Shown here: one piece after another, positions 1-5,055 of the stretch
Position numbering within the stretch: the first letter of the stretch is position 1
How the letters are laid out: every line of letters begins with the position of its first letter
NCBI GenBank assembly: GCA_023415895.1
Contig: JAEZJA010000109.1
Coordinates: forward strand, 1 to 5,055
Source of the DNA: Bacillota bacterium
GTDB lineage: Bacteria > Bacillota > Clostridia > Oscillospirales > Acutalibacteraceae
Direction: 5' to 3'
Length of the DNA stretch: 5,055 bases
Notes under the pieces: generated by a model
Told to the model about the DNA's origin: nothing
What the model saw: the letters and a program-made list of their open reading frames with translations, nothing else
Databases searched by the model: none
Made by a program: the position numbers and the translations under genes

Positions 1-1119
1 TTTGATTACAGCAAGCCGGTGGACATTATCGGTTATAAGCCGCGGGTGCAGGGGCATTCGCTCCAAATCAAGAAAGCCGTGGAGGCGCTGACCTCCAGCA
101 AGCGTCCGGTTATTTGTGTTGGTGGCGGCGTTTTCTCCGCCAAAGCGTGTCATGAACTGCGCGCCTTTGTGGATCAATGCCGTATTCCAGTCATTTGCAC
201 AATGATGGGCATAGGCGCTCTGCCGACTGCACATCCGCTCAATCTCGGCATGCTGGGCAGCCATGGGTGCGCTCCGGCCAACAAAGCGATACGCGACGCC
301 GATCTGGTTATTTTGGCAGGCGCCCGCGTGGGTGACCGGGCGGTGGCATCTCCCGGGCAGGTGGCCTCCCGCGCCAAAATCATTCATATTGATATTGATC
401 CCGCCGAGATTGGCAAGAACATGCCCGCCCATATTCCGATCGTGGGCAATCTGCGCTGCGTGCTGACTGAACTGACACAGCTTTCGTCCGGGATTGTCAC
501 ACCCGATGACTGGGTGGGGCAGGTGACGGAGCGCAAGCAACGGTATGCCGAAAAAGAGATTGCTCCGGTTAAAGGCTTTGTGGAGCCTAAGACCTTTATG
601 AAAATGCTGTCCAAAAAAATGCAGCCGAATGCCGTGCTGTGTGCCGATGTGGGACAAAACCAAATCTGGTCGGCCAATCACTTTGAGATTCGTGACGGCC
701 GTTTCCTGACTTCGGGCGGAATGGGCACAATGGGGTATTCCATCCCCTGCGCCGTGGGGGCCAAGAGTGCCGCGCCCGATCGCCAGGTCTGCGCGGTCTG
801 CGGCGACGGTTCCTTCCAAATGAGCATGATGGAGCTGGCGACCATTTGCCAGGAGCATTTGGCGGTCAAGCTGGTGATTATGCGCAACGGCTGTTTGGGT
901 ATGGTGCGCGAGCTGCAGGATAACCAGTATAAGGAAAACCACAGCGGTGTATGTTTGGACGGCAGTCCGGATTTTGTCCGGCTCGCCGAGGCTTACGGCA
1001 TCCCTGCCCGTTCGGTCAACTCGGCAGAGCAGGCGGCGCAGGCGGTGGACGAGATGCTGGCCTGTGATGGCCCCTACCTGCTTGAATGCGTGGTTGCACC
1101 CGACTACCCGTCGCTGTAA
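1..1119 (+). CDS. ilvB: Acetolactate (acetohydroxyacid) synthase large catalytic subunit, 5'-truncated by the window edge
   Basis: The reading frame is open from base 1, giving the last 372 residues of a protein that is normally about 550-570 long; the true start lies upstream, so the GTG at 19 is only an internal codon. The enzyme uses ThDP, Mg2+ and FAD to condense two pyruvates, or pyruvate and 2-oxobutyrate, in the first common step of branched-chain amino acid synthesis. Visible residues about 20-150 are the central FAD-associated domain (GGGVFSA, then AKIIHIDIDPAEIGKN). Residues about 190-365 are the ThDP-binding domain, with DVGQNQIW, LTSGGMGTMGY, the GDG metal motif (residues 268-270) and its partner Asn (codon 886-888). 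Departures from the usual family pattern: Leu (913-915) at the mobile-loop Trp, Arg for the first Asn of the NN motif, VGDRAVAS where FDDRVTG is usual, and an early stop after GPYLLECVVAPDYPSL that omits the usual PMVPxG-type tail. The stop codon abuts the ilvN ribosome site, so the two genes are co-transcribed. The ilvN-ilvC context argues for the anabolic enzyme rather than AlsS or another ThDP enzyme. Confidence 0.95.
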   Translation, partial: FDYSKPVDIIGYKPRVQGHSLQIKKAVEALTSSKRPVICVGGGVFSAKACHELRAFVDQCRIPVICTMMGIGALPTAHPLNLGMLGSHGCAPANKAIRDADLVILAGARVGDRAVASPGQVASRAKIIHIDIDPAEIGKNMPAHIPIVGNLRCVLTELTQLSSGIVTPDDWVGQVTERKQRYAEKEIAPVKGFVEPKTFMKMLSKKMQPNAVLCADVGQNQIWSANHFEIRDGRFLTSGGMGTMGYSIPCAVGAKSAAPDRQVCAVCGDGSFQMSMMELATICQEHLAVKLVIMRNGCLGMVRELQDNQYKENHSGVCLDGSPDFVRLAEAYGIPARSVNSAEQAAQAVDEMLACDGPYLLECVVAPDYPSL

Positions 1120-1126
1120 AGGAGGA
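1118..1126 (+). promoter_or_regulatory. Ribosome binding site of ilvN, overlapping the ilvB stop
   Basis: AAAGGAGGA begins within the TAA stop of ilvB (1117-1119) and lies 8 bases before the ATG at 1134. This strong Shine-Dalgarno sequence fixes the ilvN start. The overlap suggests tight coupling of large- and small-subunit translation. Confidence 0.85.
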
Positions 1127-1133
1127 AGGCCGC

Positions 1134-1637
1134 ATGAAACATACCATATCTGTGCTCGTTGAAAACCATGCCGGCGTGCTGTCCAAGGTGTCCGGACTGT
1201 TTGCCCGCCGCGGCTTTAATATTGATTCTCTCGCGGTCGGTGTGACCGAGGATCCGGCGGTGTCTCGTATGACCATCGTCGTGGATGGGGATGAATATGT
1301 GGTTGAGCAGATGGAAAAGCAGCTCAATAAGGTCATTCCCGTTATCAAGGTGAAAACGCTCGACCCCGCGCTGACCATATCGCGTTCACTTTCCCTGATT
1401 AAAGTGTCGGCCAATGCCGGACAGCGGGAGGACATCATGCGTATCTCCGAGCTGATGGGCGCGCGTATCGTGGATGTGACACGGTCAACGCTGACGCTTG
1501 AGTTTTCGGATACCGCTGACCGCAAGGAAACGCTCGAAATGCTGTTGCGTCCCTACGGTATCAAGGAAATTGTATGCACCGGTGTGATTGCGCTCGAAAA
1601 GGGAGCGGATACTGCGCGCACACAAAAATCAAGGTGA
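1134..1637 (+). CDS. ilvN: Acetolactate synthase small (regulatory) subunit
   Basis: A protein of 167 residues, the normal size for the IlvN/IlvH family, which activates the IlvB catalytic subunit and carries valine feedback inhibition. Residues about 4-76 form the N-terminal ACT domain (SVLVENHAGVLSKVSGLFARRGFNI, with SRMTIVV at 44-50). Residues about 85-157 form the C-terminal ALS small-subunit domain, ending in LLRPYGIKEIVCTG. The first 29 residues align without gaps with E. coli IlvH. Asn11, Gly14, Ser17 and Asn29, where substitutions in IlvH are known to relieve valine inhibition, are all kept, so feedback control is probably intact (inference). The start at 1134 is chosen over in-frame upstream codons because of the perfect ribosome site 8 bases upstream. 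It lies 14 bases after ilvB and 63 bases before ilvC, in one operon. The family also uses the symbol ilvH. Confidence 0.95.
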   Translation: MKHTISVLVENHAGVLSKVSGLFARRGFNIDSLAVGVTEDPAVSRMTIVVDGDEYVVEQMEKQLNKVIPVIKVKTLDPALTISRSLSLIKVSANAGQREDIMRISELMGARIVDVTRSTLTLEFSDTADRKETLEMLLRPYGIKEIVCTGVIALEKGADTARTQKSR

Positions 1638-1655
1638 TTAACCCCAACCGGTTAA
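1638..1655 (+). repeat. Small inverted repeat in the ilvN-ilvC gap
   Basis: TTAACC (1638-1643) and GGTTAA (1650-1655) are perfect 6-bp inverted arms around a 6-base spacer, starting right after the ilvN stop. The stem is AT-rich and lacks a T-run, so it is not a terminator. It may be an mRNA-processing or stability hairpin, or chance. Confidence 0.35.
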
Positions 1656-1668
1656 CAATATTCAAATC

Positions 1669-1684
1669 TGCCGTTCAATCGGCA
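1669..1684 (+). repeat. Short hairpin just upstream of the ilvC ribosome site
   Basis: TGCCG (1669-1673) and CGGCA (1680-1684) can pair around a 6-base loop, ending one base before the Shine-Dalgarno purines at 1686-1691. It could stabilise the ilvC 5' end after cleavage or modulate initiation. A 5-bp stem is weak evidence. Confidence 0.3.
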
Positions 1685-1685
1685 C

Positions 1686-1691
1686 AGGAGG
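1686..1691 (+). promoter_or_regulatory. Ribosome binding site of ilvC
   Basis: AGGAGG lies 9 bases before the ATG at 1701 and decides the start. Another ATG at 1694 is in a different frame and too close to the site. Confidence 0.85.
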
Positions 1692-1694
1692 TAA

Positions 1695-2696
<1,002 letters not shown>

Positions 2697-2712
2697 ATCG
2701 ACTGCTTTCTAT

Positions 2713-2750
2713 AGCACCCGCCCGATTTTGACCGGACGGGTGCTTTTTGT
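2713..2750 (+). terminator. Intrinsic terminator of the ilv operon
   Basis: AGCACCCGCCCG (2713-2724) pairs with CGGACGGGTGCT (2733-2744) with a single mismatch around an 8-base loop, followed by a run of T's (2744-2748). The GC-rich stem plus T-run just after the ilvC stop marks the operon end. Confidence 0.9.
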
Positions 2751-2834
2751 CGCTTTCTGTACAATTCTGTCGCAAACAGCAGAATAAGGGGTGTTCGCGC
2801 GATAAATTGACAGCAACTTTGTTTAAAACGCCCT

Positions 2835-2870
2835 TTGATTCCGGAGGTAAAAAACGGTATACTAAGAGTA
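2835..2870 (+). promoter_or_regulatory. Sigma-A type promoter of the carD-like gene
   Basis: TTGATT (2835-2840) and TATACT (2858-2863) are separated by 17 bases, the ideal spacing. Five of six bases match the -10 consensus and four of six the -35 consensus. Transcription would start near 2870. It lies after the ilv terminator, so the downstream gene is an independent unit with a leader of about 110 nt. Confidence 0.75.
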
Positions 2871-2901
2871 TGAAGTTTATCCACTCAACCAATCAACCGT
2901 G

Positions 2902-2950
2902 AGCTGCTTTAACGCCGAAATGCCCGTGTTAAGGCGCCTTTATTTTTTAT
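2902..2950 (+). terminator. Terminator-like hairpin in the 5' leader of the carD-like gene (possible attenuator)
   Basis: Bases 2902-2915 can pair with 2926-2939 (13 of 14 positions, including three G-T wobbles, one C-C mismatch) around a 10-base loop. The stem is followed by TTATTTTTTAT (2940-2950). This has the form of an intrinsic terminator, but it sits about 30-80 nt after the predicted transcription start and before the ribosome site of the gene. It could be an attenuator, the end of a small RNA of about 80 nt, or a weak terminator that is mostly read through. Wobbles and AU pairs make the stem only moderately stable. Confidence 0.5.
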
Positions 2951-2966
2951 ACGGCCGACGGAGAAC

Positions 2967-2973
2967 AAGGAGG
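2967..2973 (+). promoter_or_regulatory. Ribosome binding site of the carD-like gene
   Basis: AAGGAGG lies 7 bases before the ATG at 2981 and selects it over a TTG at 2975, which is too close to the site, and over an in-frame ATG at 2993. Confidence 0.85.
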
Positions 2974-2980
2974 TTTGACC

Positions 2981-3529
2981 ATGGAGCAAATAATGGAACG
3001 AGCGACACATAAGCTCGGTGATTATGTGATGTACCGCAACAACGGCATCTGCGAGATTGTCGATATCAGCTCGCAGCGGATGGGCGGAGCCAATGCGGAA
3101 TATTATATTCTGCAATCCGTTTACAATGCGAACACGAAAATTTTTGTGCCGGTGGCATCCCCGCTGGTTTCGGAAATGCGGCATATTCTGTCGGTCGGAG
3201 AAATCCATGCGATCATTGACGCCTCCGAGGAGTCGGGCAACGAGTGGGTTGATGACAGCAAGCTGCGGGCCTCAAAGTTTGAACAGATCATGGCGGACGG
3301 TGACCGGGCGCAGATTCTGTGGCTGGTCAAGGTGCTGTCCATGCATAAGGTGGATGTGGAAGGTCAGAAACGCAAGTTTTACGCGAGCGATCTGAAGATT
3401 CTGACACTGGCCGAAAAGATTATCACGGAGGAATTTGCCTTTGCACTGGGCATCTCCAAGGACGAGGTCATTCCTTATATCGTCCGCCGCATTGAGAGTA
3501 CAACCGCGGATGCGAAGAAAATCGGGTAA
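2981..3529 (+). CDS. CarD/CdnL-family RNA polymerase-binding transcription regulator
   Basis: A protein of 182 residues with the two-part CarD/CdnL layout. Residues about 11-75 match the Tudor-like RNA polymerase interaction domain shared with Mfd/TRCF (KLGDYVMYRNNGICEIVDI, then EYYILQSVYNANTKIFVPV). Residues about 88-172 form a helical C-terminal domain (EWVDDSKLRASKFEQIMADGDRAQILWLVKVL, then ASDLKILTLAEKIITEEFAFALG). Trp89 aligns with the wedge Trp (W85) of mycobacterial CarD that inserts next to the -10 element and stabilises the open promoter complex, so the same mechanism is likely (inference). By family knowledge it binds the polymerase beta subunit and adjusts initiation at many promoters; targets cannot be read from this sequence. 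It has its own promoter and a long leader with a terminator-like hairpin, and is not linked in function to the ilv genes upstream. No signal peptide or membrane segment is seen. Clostridial relatives are usually annotated only as CarD family. Confidence 0.88.
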   Translation: MEQIMERATHKLGDYVMYRNNGICEIVDISSQRMGGANAEYYILQSVYNANTKIFVPVASPLVSEMRHILSVGEIHAIIDASEESGNEWVDDSKLRASKFEQIMADGDRAQILWLVKVLSMHKVDVEGQKRKFYASDLKILTLAEKIITEEFAFALGISKDEVIPYIVRRIESTTADAKKIG

Positions 3530-3548
3530 CGCGAATCCCTGAGCAAAG

Positions 3549-3622
3549 CCTTCCCCTTTGAGGGGAAGGGGGACCGCTTGCGGTGGATGAGGTATGATCG
3601 TCTGAGTATGATCATACCTCAT
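3549..3622. repeat. Cluster of three hairpins, probable dispersed palindromic repeat element
   Basis: Three perfect inverted repeats lie in tandem. CCTTCCCC/GGGGAAGG (3549-3556 and 3562-3569) has a 5-base loop. ACCG/CGGT (3573-3576 and 3581-3584) is a mini-hairpin. ATGAGGTATGATC/GATCATACCTCAT (3587-3599 and 3610-3622) is a 13-bp stem with a 10-base loop. The order of a CCTTCCCC palindrome, a small GC hairpin and GGATGAGGT resembles a repeat family I recall from intergenic regions of gut clostridia, but no second copy is in this window. No T-run follows, so it is not a standard terminator, though it may protect the 3' end of the carD-like mRNA. Confidence 0.6.
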
Positions 3623-3623
3623 T

Positions 3624-3774
3624 CGTTATTTCACTTTGACAGTTTCACCGCGAGCAAATCCATCAATGATAAAGAGCCCGCTTATACAATCGTAAATAGT
3701 ATCGAAATACTATCGCAAAATCAACGAATATCAACCATTGATGCGTCGGGACTTGTTTCGCTTCGATGATGGAA
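3624..3774. other. AT-rich non-coding region upstream of the lipoprotein gene
   Basis: No convincing gene is seen here. The stretch is clearly more AT-rich than the ilv genes. It contains the perfect hairpin at 3696-3713 and an 8-bp long-range inverted pair, CATCAATG (3661-3668) with CATTGATG (3736-3743), that encloses it. An open frame crosses part of it (3578-3769), but it starts inside the hairpin element and has no ribosome site. Confidence 0.5.
3696..3713. promoter_or_regulatory. Operator-like inverted repeat upstream of the lipoprotein promoter
   Basis: ATAGTAT (3696-3702) and ATACTAT (3707-3713) are perfect inverted arms around CGAA. The ATAGTA half-site recurs at 3795-3804, on the other side of the predicted -10 element. 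It may be a protein-binding site or an RNA hairpin; the binder is unknown. Confidence 0.4.
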
Positions 3775-3787
3775 TATAATGATATAA
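3753..3787 (+). promoter_or_regulatory. Predicted promoter of the WG-repeat lipoprotein gene
   Basis: A perfect TATAAT (3775-3780) lies 16 bases after a weak -35, TTGTTT (3753-3758). Transcription would start near 3787, giving a leader of about 77 nt. The weak -35 suggests modest or activator-dependent expression. Confidence 0.5.
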
Positions 3788-3794
3788 GGTATAA

Positions 3795-3804
3795 ATAGTA
3801 CTAT
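3795..3804. promoter_or_regulatory. Second operator-like palindrome, just downstream of the promoter
   Basis: ATAGTACTAT is a perfect 10-bp palindrome about 8 bases after the predicted start of transcription. It shares the preceding AAATAGTA context with the upstream inverted repeat at 3696-3713. Its position would suit a repressor, if it is bound. Confidence 0.35.
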
Positions 3805-3863
3805 AACGGCTGAATCAAACTTATCAAACTTATTTTGAATTGCAGAAGAAAAGAGGGAATGCC

Positions 3864-4865
3864 ATGAAACATCCCAGCGGACTTGCAGGGTTTATGGCTT
3901 TAGCACTTGCAATAACCGCTATAGTTAGTGGTTGTGCCACGCAACACACACCCTCCACAACCGGCACCAGTACCACGACCGCAACGGCGGCTCCTTCGGC
4001 GGCTTCCACGGTATCTTTGCCTGCTTCTGTGACAGGCACAATCAACGGCAAGACGGTGACGCTGCAAACCGTGATACAAACCGATATCGCCATTGATACT
4101 GCCTATTGCCGCCCGTTTCAGAACGGCTTTGCTATTATTTTATTAAAAGAGAAACTAAATGGCTCAGAGTATGCGTATGTTGACAAGGATGGCAAGCTGC
4201 TAGGCAATACGGCATACACTTTTGCCCAGCCTTTTGACAGCAACGGGCGTGCATTGGTACAAAAAGCGGATAACACATGGGTTTATATTGACACAACCGG
4301 CAAAGAGGTTGGGGCTGGAGTGGCTCCGGTCAGTCAGGAAACGGATCTGAGCATGTATTACGAAGAGGGTGGTCTTTTCGGGCTGTTGGATGACAGCGGA
4401 AAGCATTTGACCGAAGCCAGCTATGAGCAACCCGGCGGGTTTACGGATGGGCTGGCGTTTGTTTCATTGGTCAAAGGAGAACATAAGAAAGTTCTGATCG
4501 ACCGGCAGGGAACTGTCAAAGTGGTTTTGTCGGATGACTGCAAAAACGCGGATGTTGACGGGGACTATATCTGGTGTTCCTATGCGGGTAACGACACTGA
4601 CAGCGATAGGCGCTGCCAACTGCTGAACAGGAGCGGCAATATCCTAAATGCGAATCGTTTTAAAGCAATCGGCGGGTTCTGTGATGGTCTGGCACCGGTC
4701 ATACTGGACGGGAAACTTGGATTGATGGATGAAAAGGGGACGCTGGTGATAGAACCTTCCCTCTCTGTGGATGACAACGATCAGATTGATCTGGGTATCG
4801 GCGAAAACCGCATCGTTGTCTCTCAGAATGGGAAAATGACCATCGTTGATCTGCGGTATTCTTAA
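3864..4865 (+). CDS. Secreted lipoprotein with WG-like repeats
   Basis: A protein of 333 residues. Residues 1-23 are a lipoprotein signal peptide with hydrophobic core LAGFMALALAITAIV and lipobox VSGC, so Cys24 should be lipidated and the protein anchored on the outer face of the membrane. Residues 25-51 are a Thr/Ser/Ala-rich flexible linker. The rest contains degenerate WG-type units of the form aromatic/hydrophobic-x-aspartate-x-x-Gly: YAYVDKDGK (103-111), WVYIDTTGK (139-147), FGLLDDSGK (172-180), KVLIDRQGT (209-217), CQLLNRSGN (251-259) and LGLMDEKGT (285-293), several followed by F-x-x-GLA. Such repeats form beta-rich, propeller-like folds thought to mediate binding; no catalytic motif is seen and the ligand is unknown. 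ATG 3864 is chosen because GAGG (3853-3856) sits 7 bases upstream; a TTG at 3840 would put eight charged residues before the signal. The gene appears monocistronic, with its own promoter and terminator, and is less GC-rich than the ilv genes. Confidence 0.85.
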   Translation: MKHPSGLAGFMALALAITAIVSGCATQHTPSTTGTSTTTATAAPSAASTVSLPASVTGTINGKTVTLQTVIQTDIAIDTAYCRPFQNGFAIILLKEKLNGSEYAYVDKDGKLLGNTAYTFAQPFDSNGRALVQKADNTWVYIDTTGKEVGAGVAPVSQETDLSMYYEEGGLFGLLDDSGKHLTEASYEQPGGFTDGLAFVSLVKGEHKKVLIDRQGTVKVVLSDDCKNADVDGDYIWCSYAGNDTDSDRRCQLLNRSGNILNANRFKAIGGFCDGLAPVILDGKLGLMDEKGTLVIEPSLSVDDNDQIDLGIGENRIVVSQNGKMTIVDLRYS

Positions 4866-4877
4866 AATAGCAGGAAC

Positions 4878-4919
4878 AAAGCCGGTCATCCTTCAAAAAA
4901 GGAAGACCGGCTTTCTTTT
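4878..4919 (+). terminator. Strong intrinsic terminator between convergent genes
   Basis: Bases 4878-4893 pair with 4899-4914 (15 of 16, with one A-A mismatch) around a 5-base loop, including a 10-bp AAAGCCGGTC/GACCGGCTTT core, followed by CTTTTG. It begins 13 bases after the lipoprotein stop. On the - strand the hairpin is followed by TTTGTT, so it may also terminate the convergent kinase gene. Confidence 0.9.
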
Positions 4920-4930
4920 GTTATCAACCC

Positions 4931-5055
4931 TTACACAACCGCTTTATAGAACTGGATGGTAAACGCCGTGCCCTCGCCCTTGCGGGTGTTGACAGTGATA
5001 TCGCCGCCCTGGGCGACAACGATGCTTTTGGCCATGGCCAGACCGATGCCTACGC
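4931..5055 (-). CDS. Sensor histidine kinase, C-terminal end of the ATPase domain (cut by the window edge)
   Basis: On the - strand the last 40 residues of a protein are visible, beginning VGIGLAMAKSIVVAQGG and ending GTAFTIQFYKAVV, with a TAA stop at 4933-4931. GIGLAMAKSIVVAQGG is the G2-box region of the HATPase_c domain of two-component histidine kinases, and GEGTAFTIQF is the typical final strand. This part binds ATP for autophosphorylation of an upstream His, which lies outside the window. The sensor domain and cognate regulator are not visible, so the signal cannot be inferred. The gene runs convergent to the lipoprotein gene, with 65 bases between stops that hold the shared terminator. 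It is too short here for subfamily assignment. Confidence 0.9.
   Translation of the reverse strand, partial: VGIGLAMAKSIVVAQGGDITVNTRKGEGTAFTIQFYKAVV

Noticed and set aside
19..21. GTG at 19 as the ilvB start
   Set aside because: The frame is open to base 1 and the residues before it (FDYSKP) fit the family, so the gene simply continues upstream of the window.
1016..1525. Open frame of 169 codons on the - strand across ilvB and ilvN
   Set aside because: It is antisense to two confidently identified genes, the translation is low-complexity Ser/Arg/Pro-rich, and no family is recognised.
2807..2812. TTGACA as a -35 box for the carD-like gene
   Set aside because: No acceptable -10 lies 16-18 bases downstream; the TTGATT/TATACT pair is far better.
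2870..2902. Ten-codon open frame (MKFIHSTNQP) as a leader peptide for attenuation
   Set aside because: It begins at the predicted transcription start with no ribosome site and has no run of regulatory codons.
3636..3641. TTGACA as a -35 box for the lipoprotein gene
   Set aside because: No -10-like hexamer is found at 16-18 bases, so it looks like a chance match.
3578..3769. Open frame of 63 codons between the carD-like and lipoprotein genes
   Set aside because: It begins inside the hairpin element, has no ribosome binding site and shows no recognisable protein features.
3840..3863. TTG at 3840 as the lipoprotein start
   Set aside because: It has no ribosome site and adds charged residues ahead of a normal signal peptide; ATG 3864 has GAGG at good spacing.

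Overview
The window looks like chromosome from a moderately GC-rich Firmicute of the clostridial type (Oscillospiraceae/Ruminococcaceae-like). This is inferred from the strong AGGAGG ribosome sites, the clostridial flavour of the acetolactate synthase and KARI proteins, a CarD-family regulator, a WG-repeat lipoprotein and a hairpin-rich interspersed element of a kind I recall from such genomes. Species cannot be named from the sequence alone.

Positions 1-2750 hold the distal part of a branched-chain amino acid operon on the + strand: the 3' two-thirds of ilvB (acetolactate synthase large subunit), ilvN (its regulatory subunit) and ilvC (ketol-acid reductoisomerase), closed by an intrinsic terminator. 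Together they convert pyruvate (or pyruvate plus 2-oxobutyrate) to acetohydroxyacids and then to the dihydroxyacids leading to valine, leucine and isoleucine. The synthase has several unusual residues and a short C-terminus. The reductoisomerase has an atypical cofactor-specificity loop.

Positions 2750-3529 hold an independent transcription unit: a near-consensus sigma-A promoter, a leader of about 110 nt containing a hairpin plus T-run (a possible attenuator), and a gene for a CarD/CdnL-type RNA polymerase-binding regulator. It is followed by a cluster of three hairpins (3549-3622) that resembles a dispersed repeat element rather than a standard terminator.

Positions 3624-4919 hold an AT-rich control region with two ATAGTA/TACTAT inverted repeats around a predicted promoter, then a secreted lipoprotein with WG-like repeats and a strong terminator. 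From 4931 to the right edge, on the - strand, is the C-terminal tail of a sensor histidine kinase, convergent with the lipoprotein gene.

No clearly new multi-gene system is visible. The points most worth a second look are the divergent IlvB active-site region, the possible attenuator ahead of the carD-like gene, and the operator-like repeats ahead of the lipoprotein.
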